A DNA stretch of 6,389 bases from Oscillospiraceae bacterium (GCA_029009035.1 JAQXJQ010000017.1:1-6389), one strand, 5' to 3'; shown: positions 1 to 5,282, numbered from the stretch's first letter. Translations and numbers: made by a program. The notes: generated by a model not told the origin, from the sequence alone.

Positions 1-465
1 GATCTGGACGCAGGTACCGTCAGCATATCAAAGAACTATGCGAAGCAGGGCGGCAAGGAGTATATCATGGAGCCGAAAACTCCAAAGAGCCGTCGAGTTA
101 TTCTGATGCCGGACACCCTCACGCAGCTGGTACGGGACTACCTGGGTATGCTGTATGAGGTCCAGCCCACGGACAGAATTTTCCCGGGGAACACAAAATC
201 ATTTCTCCAGCATGAGATCAGGCGCGGAAGCGAGGCGGCAGGTCTGAACCGCATCCGCATTCACGATCTGCGCCACTCCCACGCCTCGCTGTTGATCGAG
301 CTGGGATATTCCCCGCTGCTGATCGCGGAGCGCCTGGGCCATGAGAATATCGAAACCACGCTGGAAACATATTCCCACCTATACCCGAATAAGCAGAGCG
401 AACTTGCTACGAAACTTGAAACCTTGCAAAAGCGCTACGATTTTGCTACGCACGAATTATCGTAG
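1..465 (+). CDS. Tyrosine recombinase (integrase), C-terminal part; 5' end outside window
   Basis: This is the catalytic half of a tyrosine site-specific recombinase, the enzyme class that integrates and excises phages and conjugative elements. The frame is open from base 1, so the N-terminal arm-binding and core-binding domains and the first catalytic arginine lie to the left of the window. Visible parts are the beta-hairpin with the catalytic-lysine region (KTPKSRRVILMP), box II (HDLRHSHASLL, supplying His and Arg), the second His in LGHENIETT, and the nucleophilic Tyr in LETYSHLYP. The tail of about 25 residues after the Tyr is usual for Tn916/phage-type integrases of Firmicutes. The ATG at 67 is internal, because family similarity continues upstream of it. 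The stop codon lies inside an inverted repeat, and the gene converges on the 3' end of guaA, a known integration hotspot. It is therefore probably the terminal gene of an integrated element. The family call is firm; the type of element is unknown. Confidence 0.93.
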   Translation, partial: DLDAGTVSISKNYAKQGGKEYIMEPKTPKSRRVILMPDTLTQLVRDYLGMLYEVQPTDRIFPGNTKSFLQHEIRRGSEAAGLNRIRIHDLRHSHASLLIELGYSPLLIAERLGHENIETTLETYSHLYPNKQSELATKLETLQKRYDFATHELS

Positions 466-475
466 CAAATTTTTT
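442..475 (+). terminator. Hairpin overlapping the integrase stop, followed by six Ts
   Basis: A perfect 9-bp inverted repeat, TTTGCTACG (442-450) and CGTAGCAAA (461-469), flanks a 10-base loop and is followed at once by TTTTTT (470-475). This is the form of an intrinsic terminator for the integrase gene, although the stem is only moderately stable and the integrase stop codon (463-465) sits in its right arm. GCTACG also occurs as direct copies at 406-411 and 434-439. An alternative reading is therefore a recombinase or excisionase binding site at the element end. Confidence 0.5.
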
Positions 476-481
476 ACAAGA

Positions 482-516
482 AAAAATGCCACAATCTACT
501 TGATTGTGGCATTTTT
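482..516. terminator. Bidirectional intrinsic terminator between integrase and guaA
   Basis: A perfect 15-bp inverted repeat (482-496 and 502-516) encloses a 5-base loop. The GC-containing core ATGCCACAATC/GATTGTGGCAT is flanked by an A run on the left and a T run on the right, so the RNA from either strand ends in a U tract. It lies between two convergent genes and can end transcription of both the integrase (plus) and guaA (minus). A smaller inverted repeat, GTTTCA-TG-TGAAAC, follows at 519-532. Confidence 0.85.
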
Positions 517-560
517 ATGTTTCATGTGAAACTTTTTCTATGCATTTTCAAAAGTCTCCG

Positions 561-575
561 TTATTCCCACTCGAT
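561..575 (-). other. Candidate attachment (att) site at the guaA 3' end
   Basis: The last codons of guaA (GAG TGG GAA TAA, reading the minus strand) are the highly conserved end of the gene, and the guaA 3' end is a known target of tyrosine-recombinase islands. An integrase gene ends only 95 bases away and points towards it, as expected at the element-chromosome junction. The matching repeat at the far end of the element would lie left of the window, so the core cannot be defined here. The exact boundaries are a guess. Confidence 0.45.
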
Positions 576-1538
576 GGTGCCGGTGGGCTTCGGAGTCAGA
601 TCATAGAGCACACGGTTGACGCCGGGGACCTCGGAGGTGATGCGGCGGGTGATGTGGTGCAGCAGCGCATAGGGGATCTCCTCGATGGAGGCGGCGGTGG
701 CGTCCACAGAGTTGACGGCACGGATGACCACAGGCCAGTCATAGGTGCGCTTGCCGTTGAGAATGCCGGTGGACTTGAAGTCGGGCACCACGGTGAAATA
801 CTGCCACACCTTGCCCTCCAGGCCGTTCTTGGCGAACTCCTCGCGGAGAATGGCGTCAGACTCACGCACAGCCTCCAGCCGGTCGCGGGTGATGGCGCCC
901 ACGCAGCGCACGCCCAGGCCGGGGCCGGGGAAGGGCTGACGGAAGACCATGCCGTCGGGCAGGCCCAGAGCCTTGCCCACCATGCGGACCTCGTCCTTGT
1001 ACAGGAACTTGACGGGCTCCACCAGCTCGAAGTTCAGATCCTCAGGCAGACCGCCCACATTGTGGTGGGCCTTCACGCCGTCGCTCTCCAGAATGTCGGG
1101 ATAGATGGTACCTTGAGCAAGGAACTCGATGCCGTCCAGCTTCTTGGCCTCCTCGGCAAAGACCTCGATGAACTCCTTGCCGATGATCTTACGCTTGGTC
1201 TCGGGCTCCTCCACACCGGCCAGCTTGTCCAGGAAACGGTCCACCGCATCCACATAGATGAGGTTGGCATCCATCTCGTCGCGGAACACCTTGACCACCT
1301 GCTCGGGCTCCCCCTTGCGCAGCAGGCCATGGTTCACATGGACGCAGACCAGCTGCTTACCCACGGCCTTGACCAGCAGCGCTGCCACGACAGAGGAGTC
1401 CACACCGCCGGACAGAGCCAGCAGCACCTTCTTATCACCGATCTGCGCACGCAGTTCAGCCAGCTGCTCGGCAATAAAAGCCTCGGCCAGCTCAGGAGTG
1501 GTGATCCGCTCCATGTTTTCAGGACGCTTGTTGTTCAT
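561..1538 (-). CDS. guaA: GMP synthase ATP-pyrophosphatase subunit, without glutaminase domain
   Basis: Converts XMP to GMP in purine synthesis by adenylating XMP and replacing the adenylyl group with ammonia. Of 325 residues, the N-terminal half is the ATP-pyrophosphatase domain with the PP-loop SGGVDSS (43-49). HHNVGGLPED (158-167) and QPFPGPGLG (201-209) follow, and then the dimerisation domain ending in the typical TIEWE. Usual bacterial GuaA has about 510-525 residues with an N-terminal class I glutaminase of about 200; that domain is absent here. The ATG start is supported by GGAGGG (1545-1550) six bases upstream, and the next gene upstream is an unrelated peptidase, so this is not a miscalled start. 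The protein matches the layout of archaeal GuaAb, which works with a separate GuaAa glutaminase. It either has such a partner elsewhere or uses free ammonia. The 70-base gap to the M18 gene has no terminator, so it may be co-transcribed. The enzyme call is near certain; the two-subunit reading is inference. Confidence 0.95.
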   Translation of the reverse strand: MNNKRPENMERITTPELAEAFIAEQLAELRAQIGDKKVLLALSGGVDSSVVAALLVKAVGKQLVCVHVNHGLLRKGEPEQVVKVFRDEMDANLIYVDAVDRFLDKLAGVEEPETKRKIIGKEFIEVFAEEAKKLDGIEFLAQGTIYPDILESDGVKAHHNVGGLPEDLNFELVEPVKFLYKDEVRMVGKALGLPDGMVFRQPFPGPGLGVRCVGAITRDRLEAVRESDAILREEFAKNGLEGKVWQYFTVVPDFKSTGILNGKRTYDWPVVIRAVNSVDATAASIEEIPYALLHHITRRITSEVPGVNRVLYDLTPKPTGTIEWE

Positions 1539-1608
1539 TGGTATCCCTCCATAGATAATATTGGCTGTGTTTTACCTGTAAACTATTTTAGCTTGTCAGT
1601 CCTTGACC

Positions 1609-2883
1609 TCACTTGAACTGATAGGTTCCATCCCGCTCCATGCGCAGGCTTTTCCCATAGAACGCCCGCAGCGCGCACACCATATGCTCCGTGTCCTCGG
1701 CGCCGGCGGTCTCATAGGCGGAATGCATGGCCAGCTGAGGCAGACCGATATCCACGGTGTTTAGCGACACCTGAGTGTTGGCGATGTTGCCCAGCGTGGA
1801 ACCGCCGGGGAGATCGGCCCGGTTGGCGTACTGCTGCACCGGCACGCCCGCCTGTTCGCACACCAGGCGGAACAGGGCCGCGGAAACGGCGTCAGAGGTG
1901 TAGCGTTGGTTGGCGTTGTATTTGATCACCACGCCGCCGTTCATATAGACGGCATGGTTGCGGTCCTGATACTCGGGGTGGTTGGGGTGGACTGCGTGGG
2001 CATTGTCGCAGGACACCATGAAGCTGTTGGCCGTATGGGCGCGCAGGGCCTCATCTCCCCCGGCGATGCGGCAGAGCACATCCCGCAGGAAGGTGGAAGC
2101 CGCCCCCTGCTTGGTCTGGCTGCCCACCTCTTCGTTGTCAAACAGGCAGTAAACCGGGACCGCACCGCTCTCCTCCGCCTCCATAAAGCCGGTCAGGGCA
2201 GCAAAGGCGCACTGGAGGTCATCCAGTCTGGGTGCGGAGACGAACCCGTTCCAGACGCAGCCGGCCTGGGGGTTGTAGACGAACAGGTCGGTGGCCAGGA
2301 TCTCCTTCTCCTCCACCCCGGCGCAGGCGGCAAGGCGCTGGCGCAGGCTGCCCTTGGCGCCGGAGGCGCCGTACAGGGGGAGCATATCCACCGCGGCATT
2401 ATACTTCATGCCGTCGTTGGCCTCACGGTTCATGTGGATGGCCACATTGGGAATGAGAACACTGCAGTCCTTCAGATCCACCAGCCGGACGGCAAAGCCG
2501 TCCCCGGTGCGCACCACAACGCGGCCCGCCAGGGCAAGGGGGCGATCCATCCAGCTGGCGCACAGCATACCGCCGTAGCGCTCGGTGGACAGCCGGACAT
2601 AGTGCTCATCGGCCAGTTCGCCGTTTTCCTTCACCTTAAAACAGGGGCTGTCGCAGTGGGCAGCGGTCATCATAAATCCGCTGTACTCCCCGTGGGGCAC
2701 ACGAAAGGCGATGAGAGAGGAGCCGTTTCGCATCACATAATACTTCCCACCGGGCCGGAGCGCCCAGTGCCCGCTCTCGCACAGGGCGGTATATCCCGCC
2801 TTTTCCAGCAGCTCCGCCGTATGAGCCACCGCGTGATAGGCGGTGGGCGAAGCGGCGATATAATCAAGCAGCGCAGCATTCAT
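1609..2883 (-). CDS. M18 family aminopeptidase
   Basis: A cytosolic dinuclear-metal aminopeptidase of the M18 family (aspartyl aminopeptidase/ApeA type), which trims N-terminal residues, often acidic ones, from peptides. The 424 residues match the family length of about 425-430. Family marks in order are an N-terminal ASPTAYHAV segment, the metal-binding AHCDSP (75-80; Cys where Thr is usual), the long conserved block from IHMNREANDG to DMLPLYG (149-172), APRLDDLQ (218-224) with a metal-ligand Asp, the catalytic/metal motif DNEEVGS (249-255), SCDNAHAVHPNHP (291-303), and LAMHSAYE (384-391) with the last His ligand. The start chosen is ATG at 2883, where the family similarity begins; GGAAGGGAG lies about 11 bases upstream. 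An in-frame ATG at 2913 has no visible ribosome binding site and would add ten unconserved residues. It sits 58 bases downstream of the homocysteine methyltransferase gene on the same strand and is probably in its operon. Substrate preference cannot be read from the sequence. Confidence 0.95.
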   Translation of the reverse strand: MNAALLDYIAASPTAYHAVAHTAELLEKAGYTALCESGHWALRPGGKYYVMRNGSSLIAFRVPHGEYSGFMMTAAHCDSPCFKVKENGELADEHYVRLSTERYGGMLCASWMDRPLALAGRVVVRTGDGFAVRLVDLKDCSVLIPNVAIHMNREANDGMKYNAAVDMLPLYGASGAKGSLRQRLAACAGVEEKEILATDLFVYNPQAGCVWNGFVSAPRLDDLQCAFAALTGFMEAEESGAVPVYCLFDNEEVGSQTKQGAASTFLRDVLCRIAGGDEALRAHTANSFMVSCDNAHAVHPNHPEYQDRNHAVYMNGGVVIKYNANQRYTSDAVSAALFRLVCEQAGVPVQQYANRADLPGGSTLGNIANTQVSLNTVDIGLPQLAMHSAYETAGAEDTEHMVCALRAFYGKSLRMERDGTYQFK

Positions 2884-2941
2884 TCCAAGAAAAACTCCCT
2901 TCCGTTTTGACATATGTAACCATGCCGCCATCCCCGTTCTC

Positions 2942-3799
2942 TCAGGCATTCTCCGCCAGACGGGCGCGCAGCGCACGGATATACTCCGGGTCGCTGCCGC
3001 AGCAGCCACCCACAAAGCGCACCAGCTCCAGCGCAGGCTCCACTTCGCTGACAAAGGTCTGCGCGCTGTATGCCGCGGTCTCATGGCCGTTCTCATCCAG
3101 AGTGGGCAGGCCGGCATTGGGCTTGAACACCAGCGGCAGGTCCGTGGCTTCCGCGAAGGCACGGATCAGCGGCAGCGCGTCCACAGGGCCGAGGGAGCAG
3201 TTCAGCCCCAGGCCGTCCACGCCCAGCTCGGTCAGCTCCTCCACGATGTCTTCCACGCTGTTGCCCATCATGGTCCTGCCTCTGGCCTCAAAGGTCATGG
3301 TGCACAGCACGGGAACGCCGTAGCTCTTGGCTACCCGGGCCGCCACCTTCAGCATTTCCAGATCCATGAAGGTCTCCAGGATCACCAGGTCGGGGTCTTC
3401 GCTCATTCCGGCGCCGATCTGCTCCCGGAAGATCTCCTCCGCCTCTTCCTCGGTGAGATCGCCGTAAGGCTCCATCATCACCGTAAGCGGACCGATATCC
3501 AGCGCCACCTTCACATCCGTACCGGCGGCAGCTTCCTTTGCAAGGCGAACGCCCTCGCCCACCACCTGAGCCACGCTGTAGCCGGAGGAACGGGACACCG
3601 CGGGACCGTTGGCGCCAAAGGTGTTGGCAAGGATGATCTCTGCGCCCGCGGCGATATAGTCCTTTGCCAGACGGCTGACCAGCTCGGGATGCTCCACATT
3701 ATATTTCCACACCGGATCTTTGGCATAGCCCTTCTCCTCCGCCAGCTTCCACAGATAGGTACCGGTAGCGCCGTCCAGCAGTGTCACGCCTGTTCTCAT
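2942..3799 (-). CDS. Homocysteine S-methyltransferase family protein (single domain)
   Basis: A Zn-dependent methyltransferase of the homocysteine-binding (PF02574) family, a TIM barrel that activates the thiol of homocysteine to make methionine. The 285 residues form one domain, like MmuM or the N-terminal module of cobalamin-dependent MetH. Visible marks are LLDGATGTYL near the N-terminus, ANTFGANGP around residue 60, and the three zinc-ligand cysteines: Cys201 in GLNCSLG and Cys266-Cys267 in GGCCGSDP near the C-terminus. There is no fused folate, cobalamin or MTHFR domain, so the methyl donor is unknown. It could be S-methylmethionine or a separate corrinoid protein in a split MetH. The start is ATG 3799, set by AAGGGAG eight bases upstream. 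An in-frame GTG at 3808 overlaps that binding site and is rejected. It is the first gene of a likely leftward unit with the M18 peptidase and guaA. Confidence 0.9.
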   Translation of the reverse strand: MRTGVTLLDGATGTYLWKLAEEKGYAKDPVWKYNVEHPELVSRLAKDYIAAGAEIILANTFGANGPAVSRSSGYSVAQVVGEGVRLAKEAAAGTDVKVALDIGPLTVMMEPYGDLTEEEAEEIFREQIGAGMSEDPDLVILETFMDLEMLKVAARVAKSYGVPVLCTMTFEARGRTMMGNSVEDIVEELTELGVDGLGLNCSLGPVDALPLIRAFAEATDLPLVFKPNAGLPTLDENGHETAAYSAQTFVSEVEPALELVRFVGGCCGSDPEYIRALRARLAENA

Positions 3800-3807
3800 A
3801 TACCGCA

Positions 3808-3814
3808 CTCCCTT
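3808..3814 (-). promoter_or_regulatory. Ribosome binding site that sets the methyltransferase start
   Basis: Read on the minus strand, AAGGGAG lies eight bases before ATG 3799. The only longer in-frame start, GTG at 3806-3808, shares its first G with this motif and so has no binding site of its own. This decides for the 285-residue form. Confidence 0.75.
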
Positions 3815-3836
3815 GGGACAGGTTTTTTATGGAATC

Positions 3837-3865
3837 ATTATAGTGCATTTTTCCCCCGCATACAA
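3837..3865 (-). promoter_or_regulatory. Sigma-A-type promoter for the leftward methyltransferase-peptidase-guaA unit
   Basis: On the minus strand a perfect -10 TATAAT (3842 to 3837) stands 17 bases after TTGTAT (3865 to 3860), a partial -35 (TTG conserved). Transcription would start near 3830, giving a leader of about 30 bases before ATG 3799. That is too short for a SAM or cobalamin riboswitch, and none is visible. Confidence 0.6.
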
Positions 3866-3925
3866 GTATTTCATTTCTCCTTCCGGGGCAAACTGACAGA
3901 GATATCTTTTGTCGGAGGTGGGAGC

Positions 3926-4606
3926 GTGTCCGTCGTTCTGATCCGCACCGTGGTGCTCTATCTGCTGATCGTCATCGGCCTGCGCCTCATGGGAAAGCGC
4001 CAGCTGGGAGAGCTGGAGCCGGCAGAGCTGACCCTTGCGCTCATTATCGCGGATCTGGCTTCCGTACCCATGCAGGCCAACGGCATTCCCCTGCTCTCCG
4101 GGGTCATCCCCATTGCCACGCTGCTGTGTCTCAGCACCATTCTCTCGGTGCTCTGCACCAAATCCATCCGCTTCCGCACCCTCCTGTGCGGCAGACCCAG
4201 CGTCATCATCGAGGACGGTGTGATCGCGGAGCGGGAGCTGCGCCGCAACCGGCTCACGGTGGACGAGCTGCTGGAGGAGCTGCGCATCCAGGGGTACGCC
4301 GAGCTTTCCGCAGTAAAATTTGCCATATTGGAGACCAACGGCCAGCTCTCCGTCCTTCCCTTCACCGCCCAGTCCCCCACGACCCCGGCCCAAATGAAGA
4401 TCAAGGTGGAGGAACCGGGTCTGCCCACCATTATCATCAGCGACGGACGGCTTTTGATCAGAAGTATGCGCGACCAGGGTCGGGACGAAACATGGCTGGC
4501 GCGGCAGCTGTCCGCCCGGGGGCTTTCCTCCCCGGAGGAAGTGTTCCTCATGACCGTGGACCGCAGGGGAAATGTGTTCTGCGTGCCGAAAGAAGGTGTA
4601 AAGTGA
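3926..4606 (+). CDS. DUF421 (YetF-like) membrane protein
   Basis: A 226-residue protein of the DUF421/YetF family: a short N-terminal membrane part and a cytosolic C-terminal domain of unknown biochemical role. Hydrophobic segments lie at about residues 4-20, 34-50 and 56-77. The family signature GKRQLGELEP (23-32) sits between the first two. The soluble part contains PSVIIEDGVI, RNRLTVDELLEELR and IQGYAELSAVKFAILE followed by GQLSVLP, all typical of the family. The start is GTG 3926, which has GGAGG (3914-3918) seven bases upstream and gives the normal family length; the open frame extends far upstream but only as non-coding antisense sequence. Its stop overlaps the next gene's start (GTGA, 4603-4606), so the two are translationally coupled. 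Relatives in Bacillus include YetF and the DUF421 protein of the spoVA2mob spore-resistance operon, which makes a spore-envelope role possible but unproven here. Confidence 0.92.
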   Translation: MSVVLIRTVVLYLLIVIGLRLMGKRQLGELEPAELTLALIIADLASVPMQANGIPLLSGVIPIATLLCLSTILSVLCTKSIRFRTLLCGRPSVIIEDGVIAERELRRNRLTVDELLEELRIQGYAELSAVKFAILETNGQLSVLPFTAQSPTTPAQMKIKVEEPGLPTIIISDGRLLIRSMRDQGRDETWLARQLSARGLSSPEEVFLMTVDRRGNVFCVPKEGVK

Positions 4607-4986
4607 AACGGCTTTATATTTCAGTCGCTATCCTCTTTTTGCTGGCTGTGCTGTCTGCTATTCACATCATCTGCCTGCGAAATCTGACCGACGGTCTCAT
4701 CACTCAACTGAACGCCGCGGCGGAATATGTGACCGAGGAAAACTGGCCCCGGGCCCAGAGCATTCTCTCCGCCGCCATGGAGGAATGGGAGAGCCGCGCT
4801 CTCTTTCTCCACACCACGCTGTATCACGACGAGATCGACGCCATCCGCTCCTCACTTTGGGAGGCATCCGCCTTTCTGGGCAGCAGCCAGGACAAGGGCG
4901 AGTGTCTGGCGGTCATCGCCCGGCTCATCAACCAGTTGGAGCTGCTGGCGGAGGAGGAGATCCCCTCTGTGCAAAATCTCCTGTAA
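4603..4986 (+). CDS. DUF4363-like small membrane-anchored protein
   Basis: A 127-residue protein with a basic start (MKR), one hydrophobic segment at about residues 5-24, and then a mostly helical, acidic domain, probably outside the cytoplasm. The pattern fits the DUF4363 family, recognised mainly from its length, single N-terminal anchor, the Trp-rich stretch around EENWPRAQ and MEEWESR, and its place after a DUF421 gene. No enzymatic motif is visible. The start is GTG 4603, overlapping the DUF421 stop by four bases, with AAGG (4593-4596) six bases upstream. The tight overlap and the repeated pairing of the two families in clostridia suggest that the products act together, probably as a membrane protein and its extracytoplasmic partner. 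That partnership is inference. Confidence 0.82.
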   Translation: MKRLYISVAILFLLAVLSAIHIICLRNLTDGLITQLNAAAEYVTEENWPRAQSILSAAMEEWESRALFLHTTLYHDEIDAIRSSLWEASAFLGSSQDKGECLAVIARLINQLELLAEEEIPSVQNLL

Positions 4987-4988
4987 AC

Positions 4989-5025
4989 GCACAAAGCGAA
5001 GGGCCGTTGGCCCTTCGCTTTGTGC
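4989..5025. terminator. Very strong 17-bp hairpin between convergent genes
   Basis: A perfect 17-bp inverted repeat (4989-5005 and 5009-5025) with a 3-base GTT loop begins two bases after the DUF4363 stop. Both arms are GC-rich (core GCGAAGGGCC/GGCCCTTCGC). There is no U tract on either side, so it is not a textbook intrinsic terminator. Its place between two convergent genes still argues for transcript-end formation or 3'-end protection for both. Confidence 0.7.
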
Positions 5026-5033
5026 CGTGATCT

Positions 5034-5183
5034 TTAGAACCGGTCGTTGTTCTTGCGGTTCTCGTTGTTCTGCTTACGGTTTTCGTTGTTCTGCTGATTC
5101 TGGTTCTGGCGGTTCTGGTTGTTCTGCTGGTTCTGGCGGTTCTGGTTGTTCTGCTGGTTCTTGTTCTCGTTGTTGTTCTGCAA
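5034..5183 (-). CDS. Tiny Asn/Gln-rich repeat protein, function unknown
   Basis: A 49-residue ORF of which 35 residues are Asn (22) or Gln (13); the rest are mostly Arg, Lys and Glu, with no hydrophobic core, Cys or signal peptide. It is built from a 9-residue unit (QNQQNNQNR-like) and a 7-residue unit (ENRKQNN), ending NNDRF. I do not recognise a named family. The start chosen is TTG 5183, because GAGGTG (5190-5195) lies six bases upstream. A GTG at 5192 overlaps that site, and a TTG at 5237 would add 18 unlike residues (CIDRGDRGDN...). Reading is supported by an uninterrupted frame through all repeats, with nearly all Asn as AAC and Gln as CAG. The frame is in any case stop-free by virtue of the repeat, so non-coding repeat DNA is the main alternative. 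Disordered, low-complexity proteins of this size occur among spore and envelope components of Firmicutes, but no role is shown. Confidence 0.58.
   Translation of the reverse strand: MQNNNENKNQQNNQNRQNQQNNQNRQNQNQQNNENRKQNNENRKNNDRF
5056..5097. repeat. Imperfect 21-bp tandem repeat, two copies
   Basis: Copies at 5056-5076 and 5077-5097 differ at two positions (CGGTTCTCG against CGGTTTTCG, and TTA against TGA at the end). On the minus strand they encode the seven-residue ENRKQNN-type unit near the C-terminus of the Asn/Gln-rich ORF. The length is a multiple of three, so copy changes would keep the frame. Confidence 0.85.
5101..5154. repeat. Perfect 27-bp tandem repeat, two copies, plus a partial third
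   Basis: Positions 5101-5127 and 5128-5154 are identical, and a partial third copy starts at 5155 (TGGTTCT). Read on the minus strand they give the nine-residue Asn/Gln/Arg unit. Exact identity at the DNA level, including third codon positions, points to recent duplication by slippage or recombination. Confidence 0.92.
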
Positions 5184-5189
5184 GTTTCT

Positions 5190-5195
5190 CACCTC
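5190..5195 (-). promoter_or_regulatory. Ribosome binding site that sets the Asn/Gln-rich ORF start
   Basis: GAGGTG on the minus strand matches the anti-Shine-Dalgarno core and stands six bases before TTG 5183. It favours a 49-residue product over the 67-residue form from TTG 5237. Confidence 0.5.
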
Positions 5196-5253
5196 ACTGA
5201 GGACATTATCCCCCCTGTCGCCCCGATCTATACACAAAAAAATTAAAAAATGC

Positions 5254-5282
5254 TACACAACCTCCGTTCTTTGTGCTATAAT
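5254..5282 (+). promoter_or_regulatory. Promoter of nrdR with perfect extended -10
   Basis: TATAAT (5277-5282) is preceded by TGC, giving the extended -10 TGnTATAAT. Seventeen bases upstream is TACACA (5254-5259), a 4-of-6 match to the -35. Transcription would begin near 5289, leaving a leader of about 46 bases. The region just upstream is very A-rich (5236-5250), like an UP element. No clear NrdR box is seen next to it. Confidence 0.72.

Noticed and set aside
370..378. TATTCCCAC inside the integrase gene, matching nine bases of the guaA end (562-570)
   Set aside because: It lies in the conserved codons around the catalytic Tyr and the match does not extend; most likely chance, not a second att site.
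519..532. GTTTCA-TG-TGAAAC inverted repeat
   Set aside because: Six base pairs with a two-base loop cannot fold as a stable hairpin; possible as a protein site, but nothing supports a specific role.
1555..1582. Promoter-like TTTACA-16-TATTAT on the minus strand before guaA
   Set aside because: Good matches to both boxes, but transcription would start at about 1548, inside the guaA ribosome binding site, so it could not give a normally translated message.
504..1616. Long plus-strand open frame opposite guaA (370 codons)
   Set aside because: It is the antisense of a clear guaA gene, has no recognisable protein motif, and long antisense frames are common in GC-rich coding DNA.
1906..2910. Long plus-strand open frame opposite the M18 peptidase (334 codons)
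   Set aside because: Antisense shadow of a well-supported gene; the His/Gly/Val-rich translation has no domain signature.
2884..3162. N-terminal extension of the M18 frame up to 3162
   Set aside because: It overlaps the methyltransferase gene in another frame, is Arg/Trp-rich without family similarity, and the M18 family begins at ATG 2883.
3859..3866. CATACAAG on the plus strand before the DUF421 gene, resembling a sporulation sigma-E/G -10 box
   Set aside because: No properly spaced -35 partner was found, so the match is not enough to claim sporulation control.
3083..3925. Upstream extension of the DUF421 frame
   Set aside because: It runs antisense through the methyltransferase gene. 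The GTG at 3926 with GGAGG seven bases before it gives the normal family length.
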